The notes beneath the pieces are model-generated. The model saw only the letters and a program-made list of their open reading frames with translations, did no database searches and was not told where the DNA came from. Below, piece by piece: positions 8,477 through 18,769 of a DNA stretch of 64,000 nucleotides (position 1 is the first letter of the stretch; every line of letters starts with the position of its first letter). Made by a program: the position numbers and the translations under genes. Origin of the DNA: Lachnoanaerobaculum sp. OBRC5-5 (GTDB lineage Bacteria > Bacillota > Clostridia > Lachnospirales > Lachnospiraceae); contig NZ_JH815185.1 of assembly GCF_000296385.1 (NCBI RefSeq), positions 2,360,021 to 2,424,020 on the forward strand, read 5' to 3'.

Positions 8477-9180
8477 TTTTTAACCTCAAATTTATATCCG
8501 ATACCCCATACGGTGGATATTGACCAGAACTTATTGTCATGTATTTTCTCACGCAATCTCTTGATATGCACATCTACGGTTCTGGTATCACCGATATACT
8601 CATATCCCCAGATATTATCAAGCAACTGTTCTCTTGTAAATACCTGATTGGGATGAGAGGAGAGGAAGTATAAAAGTTCCAGCTCCTTTGGCGGCATTTC
8701 AACATTCTTTCCAAGGTATGTTACCGCATAGTTTGTCATATTCACGTTTAAGTCGGGATATTCCACATATTCTCCACCTGTATGTACCTCAGGCAATGAG
8801 ATTGTACTGTTGTTGTATCGCCTTATTACAGCCTTTACTCTGGCGATAAGTTCTTTTGAGTCAAAAGGTTTGATCATATAGTCGTCGGCACCAAGCTCCA
8901 GACCGAGAACTTTATCAAACACTTCACCTTTGGCTGAGAGCATTATTATAGGGGTACCCGACTTTGCTCTTATCTCCCTGCAAACCTGATAGCCGTCAAT
9001 ACCCGGCAGCATAAGGTCAAGAAGAACCAAATGTGGTTTGAACTCATCAAAATCCGAAAGGGCCGATTCGCCGTCACCCACTATTTTTGTTTCGTAACAC
9101 TCCTTCATCAAATATAATGAAATAAGTTCCGCTATATTCTCATCATCATCTACAATTAAAATTCTTTGTTTTTCTGCCAT
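8473..9180 (-). CDS. OmpR/PhoB-family response regulator
   Basis: 235 aa. The receiver domain shows acidic residues Asp11-Asp13, the phosphoacceptor Asp55 (LVLLDLMLPG) and Lys in the MIKPFDSKEL segment. The C-terminal winged-helix domain is clear: PPKELELLYFLSSHPNQVFTR then TRTVDVHIKRLREKI. It is encoded first in the pair, directly before its kinase with a 4-nt overlap, and 14 nt after mutS2's stop, so it may be transcribed with mutS2. Targets are unknown. Confidence 0.94.
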   Translation of the reverse strand: MAEKQRILIVDDDENIAELISLYLMKECYETKIVGDGESALSDFDEFKPHLVLLDLMLPGIDGYQVCREIRAKSGTPIIMLSAKGEVFDKVLGLELGADDYMIKPFDSKELIARVKAVIRRYNNSTISLPEVHTGGEYVEYPDLNVNMTNYAVTYLGKNVEMPPKELELLYFLSSHPNQVFTREQLLDNIWGYEYIGDTRTVDVHIKRLREKIHDNKFWSISTVWGIGYKFEVKK

Positions 9181-9194
9181 TTTTCACCTATATA

Positions 9195-11552
9195 TTATTT
9201 AAAACGCACGATAGTTACAGCATTACCGCCTTCATTAAAATCTGCAAGAGAGTAGCTCTTGATAAAGGTCTGCCTTTTCAGATAGGCATGTATACCCTTT
9301 TGCAATGCACCTGTACCCCTTCCGTGAATAATTCTTACGCCCGGAAGATGAGCAAGCAGAGCATCATCCAGATATTTATCGAGTTCTGAACATGCCTCAT
9401 CCACATTTTTACCGATAACATTTATTTCTGTGGATATTGTAGCGGATTTTACCATTGAAGAACTTCTTGTTCTTGTCTTATTCTCAGGTTTATTGCCCGG
9501 CTCTTCAACCAAAGCCACATCGGATATATTTACCTGAGATCTGAGTATACCCATCTGCACAAAGAAATTACCGCTTTGATTTGGCAGAGAAGATACTATA
9601 CCGTCAAGATTAAGACTTATAACATGTACACTGTCACCAAGCTTAAGCTCTTTAGGCTTTTTGGCCTTTACAGTATTTTGCTTTATTCCGGCAGTCTTTG
9701 TATTTTTATTTATTGATTCTCGAAGCCTTGTTCTTTGCTCTTCAAGAGCCGAGCCCAGACCTGCGCCCGATGCTATTTTGTTGATATTTTTAATAGTGTC
9801 GTCAGCGGTTTCCTTTGCTTCCTCCAAGATTTTTCTGGCCGCTTCTTTGGCTTCTTCCAAAATCTTTTCTTTTCTTGCGGCAAGGTTTTCTTCCTGCTTA
9901 TCATAATGCCTCTTCAGGCTTTCAATTTCTCTTTTATATTTTTGAATGGATAATTTATCCTTCTCTATTATCTGTCTGTCATTTTCAAGTCTTGTAAGCA
10001 AATCCTCAAAGTCCTTTGCATCCTTTTCAAGATGTGTATCCGCCTCTGAAATTATATAATCAGGGAGTCCAAGCTTTCCGGCTATGGCAAAGGCATTTGA
10101 TTTACCCGGTACTCCTATAAGTATTCTGTAAGTAGGAGAGAGTGTGGCCACATCAAATTCACATGAGGCATTTTCAACACCGGGTTCATTCAGTGCAAAC
10201 ACTTTCAGCTCACTGTAGTGAGTAGTGGCAATACATCTGCTTTGCATTCTGTGAAGGAATGAGAGTATTGATATGGCAAGTGCCGCACCCTCTGTCGGAT
10301 CGGTACCTGCACAAAGCTCATCAAAAAGACAGAGTGAATTGGCATCCGCATGATTTAAAATATATACAATATTTTTCATATGGCCTGAGAAGGTGGAGAG
10401 GGATTGTTCTATACTTTGCTCATCACCTATATCAGCAAATACATCCGTAAATACTGAAAGTTCGCTTCCTTCAAAGGCAGGTATATGAAGTCCCGACTGT
10501 CCCATAAGTGTGAACAGTCCCACTGTTTTTAGGGATACCGTTTTACCGCCGGTATTAGGTCCGGTGATAATCAGTAAATCATAAGTATCACCTAATGATA
10601 TATTGATAGGTACTACCTTCTTTGCATCAAGTAAAGGATGTCTGCCTTCTTTTATATTTATATAATGCTTTGAGTTAAACTTAGGCTCACTTGCATTCAT
10701 CTTCTTTGAGAGATTTGCCTTGGCATATACAAAGTCAAGGAAGATAAGAGTCTTTGCATTTTCTCTGAGCTCTTCAATATATTGTGCAGCCAACAGACTC
10801 AAGTTTTCAAGTATTTTTTCTATCTCTTTCTTCTCGTCCATGGCTAAAGACTTCAGCTCATTGTTCATTCGGATTACAGCTATCGGCTCAATAAACACGG
10901 TGGAACCGGTAGATGACTGGTCATGTACAACACCTGAAACCTTGTTTTTATACTCACTTTTTATAGGAAGACAGTAAGCACCGTCTCTTTGAGTAATTAC
11001 GGCATCCATAAGATATTCTCTGTGCGCATTAAGAATATTGTTGAGTTCCGTATGCATTTTTGAGTTTATCTGCTTTATTTTTCTTCTGATATGACTAAGT
11101 TCGGGTGAGGCATTGTCTGCCATTATTTCTTCCGAAATTATACATCTTGAAAGTTCCTTTTTAAGATCTTTAATTTCATCAAGTGATCTGAAATACTCTT
11201 CGAGTACATCATAGTCATCCGCCTCCGAATGGAGACCATAAGTAATAGCTTTTGAAGCCGCATTGAGGATGGAAAGAACTTTCATAAGCTCAGGTTGAGA
11301 TAGTGATGATCCTATCTCAAGTCTTTTTAAAGAGTCCGATATATCCTTTACTTCCGATAAAGCAAGATTTCCTTTAAGTCTTATTCTGTCCACGGCAGCA
11401 GTGGTATAAGCCTGATTTTTTTGTATTTCCGATATATCTGTAGACGGCTGTAATTTATTACAAAGCTTTTTTGCAGGCTCACTGCTTGCCATATCTACAA
11501 GCATATTTATTATTTTTTCATATTCAAGTATTTTTAAAGTTTTTTTATTCAT
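9195..11552 (-). CDS. mutS2: Endonuclease MutS2
   Basis: 785 aa, the usual length. The core domain (1-300) lacks a mismatch-recognition domain, as expected for MutS2. The ABC-type ATPase has Walker A GPNTGGKT (331-338) and Walker B/signature motifs (LCLFDELCAGTDPTEGAALA). A long coiled coil follows (about 510-600). The C-terminal Smr nuclease domain ends the protein, with IIHGRGTGALQKGI. MutS2 suppresses recombination and, in Bacillus, resolves collided ribosomes; which role applies here cannot be read from sequence. The start ATG at 11552 has a weak upstream site (AAGGATA). Confidence 0.96.
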   Translation of the reverse strand: MNKKTLKILEYEKIINMLVDMASSEPAKKLCNKLQPSTDISEIQKNQAYTTAAVDRIRLKGNLALSEVKDISDSLKRLEIGSSLSQPELMKVLSILNAASKAITYGLHSEADDYDVLEEYFRSLDEIKDLKKELSRCIISEEIMADNASPELSHIRRKIKQINSKMHTELNNILNAHREYLMDAVITQRDGAYCLPIKSEYKNKVSGVVHDQSSTGSTVFIEPIAVIRMNNELKSLAMDEKKEIEKILENLSLLAAQYIEELRENAKTLIFLDFVYAKANLSKKMNASEPKFNSKHYINIKEGRHPLLDAKKVVPINISLGDTYDLLIITGPNTGGKTVSLKTVGLFTLMGQSGLHIPAFEGSELSVFTDVFADIGDEQSIEQSLSTFSGHMKNIVYILNHADANSLCLFDELCAGTDPTEGAALAISILSFLHRMQSRCIATTHYSELKVFALNEPGVENASCEFDVATLSPTYRILIGVPGKSNAFAIAGKLGLPDYIISEADTHLEKDAKDFEDLLTRLENDRQIIEKDKLSIQKYKREIESLKRHYDKQEENLAARKEKILEEAKEAARKILEEAKETADDTIKNINKIASGAGLGSALEEQRTRLRESINKNTKTAGIKQNTVKAKKPKELKLGDSVHVISLNLDGIVSSLPNQSGNFFVQMGILRSQVNISDVALVEEPGNKPENKTRTRSSSMVKSATISTEINVIGKNVDEACSELDKYLDDALLAHLPGVRIIHGRGTGALQKGIHAYLKRQTFIKSYSLADFNEGGNAVTIVRFK

Positions 11553-11647
11553 AATATATCCTTAAATTTTCACTGTAAGTGAGAGATAACAGCTTTAAAT
11601 ATCTTTTATAATCTCAGAAACATTATATCAAAAAATATTATTTATGA

Positions 11648-11692
11648 CAAAAAAACAGCCTTAAAATCATAAGATTTACTTATGATTTTAAG
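11648..11692 (-). terminator. Intrinsic terminator after the unknown membrane protein gene
   Basis: A 13-bp stem (11660-11672 pairs with 11680-11692, TTAAAATCATAA-type) is followed on the minus strand by GGCTGTTTTTTT. Confidence 0.85.
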
Positions 11693-11702
11693 ACCGGTTA
11701 AA

Positions 11703-12749
11703 TTATCTGTGTGATTGTTTAAACTCTCTATAAGCCTGCTGTGTTTCCGGTGTGAATCCGATAAGTGCATTCGGATAATTCATACCTATATAGGTTATAA
11801 GAGATACAACCGCATCCTCAGCTTTTTTATTATTTGTCAACATAACTCTTTGTTCACGGCATCTTCCGTCTTCAAACATATTTATCTGAAGTGCATAGTC
11901 GATACCTACAGTTATAACGGCATACATCTTATGTCTTGTTATATTGTGATATAACCAAACGAGATTATTTAAATTGAACATATCAAATCCGAACTTTGTA
12001 TTAAGTATCAAATGGTTCTTATATACATAAGCTCCAAGAGATTTATCCACATAGTCTGCGATATTGTCAAGTTCATTTATATTATCTCTAAGTCTTTCAT
12101 CAAGTTCACAAAGTTTCTCATATGTATCGGCATTTTTAGACTTTCTTGTGAAAGCAACTATTATCATTCCGACACCGACAGCCATTAAAACCAAAGTTAC
12201 AGCCAAATGGAAAGCTATATTCTTTGTAAGAGAGGTCTGTGAAATATAGAAGTCGTCATAGAGTTTTCCCTCTTCTCTATTTCTGAAAGTGGAATCAGGA
12301 TCTACTTTATCCGCTATAGTGGAGAGGATAGAGGTGCTGTCAGTGTGAGGCTCCACCATCAAATATCTTACAGGAAGCGGTTCATCATCAGGATGTTCTT
12401 CGCTTGCATATTTGTCAAAGAATTCCACCATTGATTTTATCTTTGCATTGTTTGGATTTGCCTCCAAAAAATACAATCCGTCATCTCCAAATACGGTGTA
12501 GACTTCCGACTTACCGTCATCAGTTCCATATCCTGTATCAAGCATATCGTATATGGCCAGTGAATAGATACTTTCCGTGTCGTTAGAGGCTGCAGAAGTA
12601 AAGTAGTAACCGTCATTGTACATCTTTTCAGCCGAGTTAAAGGTCAGTAAAACCTCTTTGTTGTACATGGCATAGAAAATACCGCCAAGTATCAGCGCAA
12701 TACCTATAAAGATATTGGCTATAAATGTTGATTTGCTTTTAAAATTCAT
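11703..12749 (-). CDS. Membrane protein of unknown function, two transmembrane helices
   Basis: 348 aa from the ATG at 12749, preceded by GGGAG; an upstream in-frame TTG at 12761 is poorly placed. Helix 1 (about 10-29) and helix 2 (about 183-203, LAVTLVLMAVGVGMIIVAF) enclose a ~150-residue acidic extracellular domain. The C-terminal ~145 residues are cytoplasmic and begin with a helical KLCELDERLRDNINELD segment. I do not recognise the family. It follows secA by 18 nt, so it is probably co-transcribed with it, which hints at but does not prove an envelope role. Confidence 0.75.
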   Translation of the reverse strand: MNFKSKSTFIANIFIGIALILGGIFYAMYNKEVLLTFNSAEKMYNDGYYFTSAASNDTESIYSLAIYDMLDTGYGTDDGKSEVYTVFGDDGLYFLEANPNNAKIKSMVEFFDKYASEEHPDDEPLPVRYLMVEPHTDSTSILSTIADKVDPDSTFRNREEGKLYDDFYISQTSLTKNIAFHLAVTLVLMAVGVGMIIVAFTRKSKNADTYEKLCELDERLRDNINELDNIADYVDKSLGAYVYKNHLILNTKFGFDMFNLNNLVWLYHNITRHKMYAVITVGIDYALQINMFEDGRCREQRVMLTNNKKAEDAVVSLITYIGMNYPNALIGFTPETQQAYREFKQSHR

Positions 12750-12767
12750 AATAACTCCCAAAAAATT

Positions 12768-15341
12768 TTATAATGTCATTCCTTTTCTACCATGGCATTG
12801 TTTATACTTCTTTCCGCTTCCACATGGACATGGGTCGTTAGGATAAACCTTTGCTTCGATACGAATAGGCTTCTTTACGGTACTGTCATCTTTGTTTGTA
12901 CCGGTTACTTTAGCAACAGATTCTCTCTCTACCTTCTGCTCCACCTTGACATGGTAGAGAATACGCACTGTATCTTCAGCGATACCGACAGTCATCTCAT
13001 CAAACATATCATAGGCGGCCATCTTGTATTCTACGAGAGGATCTCTTTGACCAAGTGCCTGCAATCCGATACCTTGACGAAGTTGTTCCATATCGTCAAT
13101 ATGATTCATCCACTTGTTATCGATAGCCTTTAATAAAACTACACGCTCAAGCTCACGAATCTTTTCGGCATCAGGGAATTCAGCTTCCTTGGCTTCATAA
13201 AGTTTAACAGCCTCTTCTTTCAGCTTATGAATAAGTTCATCCTTTTTCATATTGTCTACAGTACTGTAGTCAGCCGGAGTCAGAGGAATGATTGGCAATA
13301 AAATTTCATGTAACTCTGTAATATTCCACTCAGAAGAAGGTACTTCATCTGATATAGCCATATTTACAGAACGTTCTATTACATCATTTATCATACGAAG
13401 AATGGTATCGCGCATATTGTCGCCTTCAAGTACCTTGTTTCTTTCTTCATAGATAACTTCTCTTTGTTCGTTATTTACTTCATCATACTTTAAGAGGTTT
13501 TCTCTTATACCGTAGTTGTTGCTCTCGATCTTCATCTGAGCTTTCTCAATAGCTCTTGTAAGCATACTGTGCTGAATTTCTTCATTTTCAGGAACACCTA
13601 TGGCATTAAAAATCTTTATAAGTCTTTCTGAAGCGAAGAGTCTCATAAGGTCATCTTCAAGTGAAATATAAAACTTTGATTCACCCGGGTCACCCTGACG
13701 ACCTGAACGACCTCTAAGCTGGTTGTCGATACGTCTACTTTCATGTCTTTCAGTACCTATAATCTTAAGACCGCCTGCTTTAACAGATTCAGGATCAAGT
13801 TTGATATCGGTACCACGACCTGCCATGTTTGTGGCTATGGTAACGGCACCATGCAAACCTGCCTTTGCTACAATCTCAGCCTCTTTTTCATGGAATTTAG
13901 CATTAAGTACTTCATGATGTATTCCCTCTTTTTTAAGCATCTTTGAGAGCATCTCGGAAGTCTCAATTGTAATGGTACCTACAAGTATAGGCTGTCCCTT
14001 AGCATGAGTTTCTTTGATATCTTCAACAACAGCATTGAACTTCTCTTTTTTAGATTTATAAACCGCATCCTCGTGGTCAATTCTTGCTATAGGCTTATTG
14101 GTAGGTATAGCGATAACATCCATACCGTAAGTATTTCTAAACTCCTTCTCCTCAGTAAGAGCGGTACCGGTCATACCTGCTTTCTTTTTGAACTTGTTGA
14201 AGAAGTTCTGGAATGTTATAGTAGCCAAAGTTCTTGACTCTCTTTGAACATTTACATGCTCCTTAGCCTCGATAGCCTGGTGTAAACCGTCTGAATATCT
14301 TCTACCCGGCATTATACGACCTGTGAACTCATCTACGATAAGAACTTCGTCCTCTTTTACAACATAATCCTTATCTCTGAACATAAGATTGTTGGCTCTG
14401 AGCGCAAGGATAATACAATGCTGTATTTCAAGGTTTTCAGGATCTGCAAGGTTTTCTATATTGAAGTATTTTTCGACCTTTTTGATACCTTCCTCTGTAA
14501 GGTTTACTACTTTATCTTTCTCATTTACGATAAAATCACCGGTCTCTTCGATTTCATCGCCCATAAGAGCACCCATCTTTGTAAACTCGGCACTTGCCTC
14601 ACCTCTTTCAAGTTGCTTTGCAAGCATATCACAAATCTCATACAGCTTTGTGGATTTGCCTGACTGACCTGAAATAATAAGAGGTGTTCTGGCTTCATCT
14701 ATAAGGATTGAGTCAACCTCATCGATGATGGCGTAATCAAGTGAACGCAAAACCTGATCCTTCTTATATATAGCCATGTTATCACGAAGATAGTCAAAAC
14801 CAAGCTCATTGTTGGTTACATATGTGATATCACAGGCATACTGTTCCTGTCTTTGCTCTGAATTCATAGAGTTTAAGACACAGCCTACGCTAAGTCCCAA
14901 GAATCTGTGAATCTGTCCCATCTCATCGGCATCACGCTGTGCAAGATAGTCGTTAACTGTTACTATAAGTACACCGTTACCTGCAAGGGCATTCAAATAA
15001 GCCGGACAGGTAGAAACAAGAGTTTTACCCTCACCGGTTCTCATCTCGGCAATACGACCCTGGTGAAGTACCATACCACCTATAAGCTGTACTCTAAAGT
15101 GCTCCATACCTGTAACTCTTACTGAAGCCTCTCTTACAGCTGCAAATGCTTCAGGTAAGATATCATCAAGTGTTTCTCCGTCTGCCAGTCTTTGTTTGAA
15201 CTTTGGTGTAAGTTCTTTTAATTCCTCATCACTCATGGCCTGCATAGTGGGGCGTAAGCTTTCTATCTTATCAATAATAGGATCAATTATCTTAAGTTCT
15301 CTTTCACTATGTGTACCAAATATCTTTTCTATAAAATTCAT
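12768..15341 (-). CDS. secA: Preprotein translocase ATPase SecA
   Basis: 857 aa, full length. Walker A is RTGEGKT (101-107) and the Walker B/DEAD-type segment is [21 protein letters not shown]. The preprotein-binding and helicase motifs are present ([39 protein letters not shown]). The C-terminal zinc/SecB-type tail [14 protein letters not shown] is intact. It drives Sec-dependent export of proteins such as the lipoproteins and wall proteins in this window. A short TTTGGAGAAACC site precedes the start. This is the housekeeping SecA form, with no sign of the accessory SecA2. Confidence 0.98.
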   Translation of the reverse strand: MNFIEKIFGTHSERELKIIDPIIDKIESLRPTMQAMSDEELKELTPKFKQRLADGETLDDILPEAFAAVREASVRVTGMEHFRVQLIGGMVLHQGRIAEMRTGEGKTLVSTCPAYLNALAGNGVLIVTVNDYLAQRDADEMGQIHRFLGLSVGCVLNSMNSEQRQEQYACDITYVTNNELGFDYLRDNMAIYKKDQVLRSLDYAIIDEVDSILIDEARTPLIISGQSGKSTKLYEICDMLAKQLERGEASAEFTKMGALMGDEIEETGDFIVNEKDKVVNLTEEGIKKVEKYFNIENLADPENLEIQHCIILALRANNLMFRDKDYVVKEDEVLIVDEFTGRIMPGRRYSDGLHQAIEAKEHVNVQRESRTLATITFQNFFNKFKKKAGMTGTALTEEKEFRNTYGMDVIAIPTNKPIARIDHEDAVYKSKKEKFNAVVEDIKETHAKGQPILVGTITIETSEMLSKMLKKEGIHHEVLNAKFHEKEAEIVAKAGLHGAVTIATNMAGRGTDIKLDPESVKAGGLKIIGTERHESRRIDNQLRGRSGRQGDPGESKFYISLEDDLMRLFASERLIKIFNAIGVPENEEIQHSMLTRAIEKAQMKIESNNYGIRENLLKYDEVNNEQREVIYEERNKVLEGDNMRDTILRMINDVIERSVNMAISDEVPSSEWNITELHEILLPIIPLTPADYSTVDNMKKDELIHKLKEEAVKLYEAKEAEFPDAEKIRELERVVLLKAIDNKWMNHIDDMEQLRQGIGLQALGQRDPLVEYKMAAYDMFDEMTVGIAEDTVRILYHVKVEQKVERESVAKVTGTNKDDSTVKKPIRIEAKVYPNDPCPCGSGKKYKQCHGRKGMTL

Positions 15342-15629
15342 TATGGTTTCTCCAAAAATAAATTAGACTACACTACAATAATACATCATATAAGAAGATA
15401 CATCAAATAGAGATTATTGTAAAAGCGCCTATCAATCAAGTTATTTTAGCACTTAGCGAATACTTTAGCAACTTTTAGGTGAAATATTCATATTATGTTC
15501 ACATATAGAGGGTGTAATGTAAAATAAAAGTAAAAAATAGAAGCTATAAAATAGGTAGAAAATAATTTTGCATAGAAAATTAAGGGGATACGTTGTACAA
15601 TAATAAGACAAACATTCTTAGGAGACGAT

Positions 15630-16988
15630 ATGATAGAGGAAAAAGAAAATCGTATGGGAGTTATGCCGGTAGGTAAACTTCTTTTTTCTATGAGTACGCC
15701 AATGGTAATCTCATTCTTGGTGCAATCACTTTACAATATAGTAGACAGCATATTTGTGGCAAGATACAGCCCCGATGCACTGGCGGCGGTATCTTTGGCA
15801 TATCCGATACAGATACTTATGATAGCTGTATCTGTAGGTACGGGAGTTGGTGTAAATGCATTGCTTTCAAGATTGCTTGGAGAGGGAAAAAAAGACAGGG
15901 CGAAAGTGACTGCCGATAATGCCGTATTTCTTGCAATAATAGCATCTATAGCATTTGCGATATTTGGAGCAATCGGTACAAAGGCATTTTTTGATGCACA
16001 GACAAACAGTGATAGTATAAGAAGCCTCGGATACTCATATCTTTCAATTGTAAGTATATTTTCCTTCGGACTTATTTTGGAAGTTACATATGAGAGAATT
16101 TTGCAGTCTACAGGAAAGACTATTTACAATATGATTACTCAGGGTATAGGAGCAATTATAAATATAATTCTGGATCCGATACTTATTTTCGGACTGCTTG
16201 GAGCACCGAAAATGGGAGTGGCAGGTGCGGCAATAGCTACTGTGGCAGGACAGATAGTTGCGATGATTTTATCATTTGTTTTTAACATGAAATACAATGA
16301 AGAGGTTGATATAACTTTCGGAAAGCATATATTTAAACCTGATTTCATCATAATAAAGGATATTTATAAGGTCGGAATACCTTCAATAGCAATGCAGTCC
16401 ATGTCAACTCTTATGATGCTCGGGTTAAACAAAATACTTGTAAGATATTCGGATATGGCGGTAAATGTACTTGGAATATACTATAAACTTCAAAGCTTTG
16501 TATTTATGCCTATATTCGGATTAAATAATGGAATGACACCGATTGTTGCATACAATTACGGAGCAAGAAATAAAGATCGAATCATGAAGGTGTTAAAATA
16601 TTCGTTTTTATCATCCTTAGTAATAATGGTGATAGGAACCGCAATCTTTTGGATTTTCCCTAAAGAGCTTATGATGCTTTTCAGTCCGAACGAGGAAATG
16701 CTTAGACTTGGAATACCGGCTCTTAGAATATGCAGCCTTTGCTTTATTTTGGCGGCATTTGATGTAATAGCTATTGCAAGCTTCCAGTCTCTTGGAAACG
16801 GTATGTATGCGCTCTATGCTTCATTCCTCAGACAATTGGTTTTAATACTTCCTCTTGCATATGTACTTTCAAATATGTTCGGACTTGAGGCTGTATGGTA
16901 TTCCATTCCTCTTGCCGAACTTGGATGTGCATTTTTGGATATCTATTTGATGAAGAAGATATATAAGCAGAAAATTGCAAATCTGTAA
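15630..16988 (+). CDS. MATE-family multidrug/Na+ efflux transporter
   Basis: 452 aa with about 12 hydrophobic segments. The family's N-terminal signature is clear: MSTPMVISFLVQSLYNIVDS then GTGVGVNALLSRLLGEGKK. The second half repeats the pattern (PSIAMQSMSTLMML, FVFMPIFGLNNGMTPIVAYNYG), the internal two-fold symmetry of MATE carriers. It is closest by eye to the MepA/NorM-like clostridial group. The ribosome site is TTAGGAGA. The gene is monocistronic and divergent from secA across a 288-nt AT-rich gap in which I see no other gene. The substrate is unknown. Confidence 0.92.
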   Translation: MIEEKENRMGVMPVGKLLFSMSTPMVISFLVQSLYNIVDSIFVARYSPDALAAVSLAYPIQILMIAVSVGTGVGVNALLSRLLGEGKKDRAKVTADNAVFLAIIASIAFAIFGAIGTKAFFDAQTNSDSIRSLGYSYLSIVSIFSFGLILEVTYERILQSTGKTIYNMITQGIGAIINIILDPILIFGLLGAPKMGVAGAAIATVAGQIVAMILSFVFNMKYNEEVDITFGKHIFKPDFIIIKDIYKVGIPSIAMQSMSTLMMLGLNKILVRYSDMAVNVLGIYYKLQSFVFMPIFGLNNGMTPIVAYNYGARNKDRIMKVLKYSFLSSLVIMVIGTAIFWIFPKELMMLFSPNEEMLRLGIPALRICSLCFILAAFDVIAIASFQSLGNGMYALYASFLRQLVLILPLAYVLSNMFGLEAVWYSIPLAELGCAFLDIYLMKKIYKQKIANL

Positions 16989-17035
16989 AGTATTATTATA
17001 AGTATGAAATTTTATTGTAATATAAAAAACATTTT

Positions 17036-17063
17036 GCCATCGGTTTTGCCGGTGGCTTTTTTG
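17036..17063 (+). terminator. Intrinsic terminator after the MATE gene
   Basis: Stem GCCATCGG/CCGGTGGC (one T-G pair) with a TTTTG loop, then six T. Confidence 0.85.
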
Positions 17064-17179
17064 CGTCTGCAAATACGATTTAAAGCAAGGAAAATTATAC
17101 AAATGTCTTGGATTTTTGCAAATACTTTCCGATAAAATTCGGATATAGTAAAGGATATCTGAAGGAATTCGTAAATAAC

Positions 17180-17212
17180 AAATAGTAGTAAATATAAAGA
17201 TATGTACTATTT
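17180..17212 (+). promoter_or_regulatory. Inverted repeat before the sugar ABC operon
   Basis: AAATAGTA (17180-17187) and TACTATTT (17205-17212) are perfectly complementary across a 17-nt spacer, 26 nt before the first gene. A second, smaller repeat CCGA/TCGG lies at about 17128-17141. Either could be an operator for the downstream YesN-type regulator; this is inference. Confidence 0.4.
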
Positions 17213-17237
17213 ATAAGAACTGATAGTAGGAGGTAAA

Positions 17238-18767
17238 ATGGAATCTTACTTATTGGAAATGAAAGAAATCAGCAAGTCATTCGGTGCCGTAAAGGCTCTA
17301 AAGGGGGCTTCTTTGAATCTAAAGAGCGGAGAAGTACTGGCTTTAATGGGAGAGAACGGAGCCGGAAAGTCTACTTTGATGAATGTACTTAGCGGTTCTT
17401 TACACCCGGATGAGGGTGAGATTTTACTTGAAGGTGTAAAAAGAGAGATAAAAAATCCTATTCAGGCAAGAAGCCTTGGAATAGTAAAGATTCATCAGGA
17501 ATTGCAGATCGTACCTGAACTTGATATTGCTGAAAATATTTTTCTGGGAAGATGGCAGACAGCAGGCATAGGATTTGTGCAAAAGAAAAAGATGCACGAT
17601 ATGGCTAAGGAATGCTTAAAGATGCTTGAGTGGGAGATAGATACAAGAACCAAGCTTAAGGATTTGCGCATCGGAGAGCAACAACTTGTAGAGATTGCCA
17701 AGGCTATTTCCTGTGAGGCAAAGATAATAGTAATGGATGAGCCGACATCGGCGCTGAGTGAACCTGAGGCGGGGAAGCTCTTCCATGTGATTGAAAAATT
17801 AAAGAAAAAAGGATGCGGTATTATTTATATTACACATCGTATGGAAGAAGTATTTAAAATTTCAGACAGACTAAGTGTAATGAGAGACGGAGAGTACATA
17901 GGTACCAAGGAAGCCGGTGAGACAAACAATGATGAAATCATTGCCATGATGGTAGGTCGCTCGGTGGAGGATCAGTATCCGAAAAGAAATGTGGAAATAG
18001 GAGATGTAGTTCTTGAAGTAAAAAATTTAAGCTTCACTCCTCCTAAGGGAAGCTTTAAGCGTTCTCTAAAGGATATTTCATTTAATGTAAGATCAGGTGA
18101 GGTGCTTGGAATTGCAGGTCTTGCAGGTGCAGGGCGTTCAGAAGTTTTTGAGAGTATCGTAGGAAAGCATGCTACTTGTACCACCGGAGAGATTTTGATG
18201 GATGGAAAGACAATGCAGATACGTTCACCTAAAGACGCTATCGCTGCAGGAATTTCTTTTGCAACAGAGGACAGAAAAGGAACAGGACTTATTCTTGGCA
18301 GAAGCATAGGAGATAATATTTCTCTGCCTTTGTATGATCGCTATGCAAGCTTCGGATTTATGAGAGACGGTAAACAGAAAAAAGACTGGCTGGAATATAT
18401 GAAAAAACTTCGTGTTAAGGCCAAATCTCCGGCGGTACCTGTGGGTTCACTCTCCGGAGGAAATCAGCAAAAAGTAATTCTTGCAAGATGGCTTTTGACA
18501 AAACCTAAGGTGCTTTTACTGGATGAGCCTACCAGAGGTATAGATGTAGGAGCAAAAGAGGAGATTTATCTTTTGATCAATGAGCTGGCGGCATCGGGAC
18601 TTGCTGTAGTGGTAATATCTTCGGAACTTCCTGAAGTAATAGGAATTTGTGACCGTATCATTACTCTTTGTGAAGGCAGACTTACAGGAGAGATTTCAAA
18701 AGAAGAGGCTACTCAGGAAATATTACTGGCGGCAGCCACCAATAGAAAGGAAGTAGTGGAGGCTTAA
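17238..18767 (+). CDS. Sugar ABC transporter ATPase (RbsA/MglA/YtfR-type, two NBDs)
   Basis: 509 aa carrying two fused nucleotide-binding domains. NBD1 has a canonical Walker A (GENGAGKST), a degenerate signature (LRIGEQQLVEIAKA) and Walker B (IIVMDEPTSAL). NBD2 has the non-canonical Walker A GLAGAGRSE typical of this subfamily, a good signature (LSGGNQQKVILARWL) and Walker B (LLLDEPTRGID). This arrangement is diagnostic for CUT2-class importers of ribose, galactose, xylose or galactofuranose. First gene of an operon, with AGGAGG upstream; the permease starts 3 nt after its stop. Confidence 0.95.
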   Translation: MESYLLEMKEISKSFGAVKALKGASLNLKSGEVLALMGENGAGKSTLMNVLSGSLHPDEGEILLEGVKREIKNPIQARSLGIVKIHQELQIVPELDIAENIFLGRWQTAGIGFVQKKKMHDMAKECLKMLEWEIDTRTKLKDLRIGEQQLVEIAKAISCEAKIIVMDEPTSALSEPEAGKLFHVIEKLKKKGCGIIYITHRMEEVFKISDRLSVMRDGEYIGTKEAGETNNDEIIAMMVGRSVEDQYPKRNVEIGDVVLEVKNLSFTPPKGSFKRSLKDISFNVRSGEVLGIAGLAGAGRSEVFESIVGKHATCTTGEILMDGKTMQIRSPKDAIAAGISFATEDRKGTGLILGRSIGDNISLPLYDRYASFGFMRDGKQKKDWLEYMKKLRVKAKSPAVPVGSLSGGNQQKVILARWLLTKPKVLLLDEPTRGIDVGAKEEIYLLINELAASGLAVVVISSELPEVIGICDRIITLCEGRLTGEISKEEATQEILLAAATNRKEVVEA

Positions 18768-18769
18768 TC

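Noticed and set aside
12792-15125. Many plus-strand frames within secA
   Set aside because: Shadows of a highly conserved gene; none has a ribosome site or recognisable domain.
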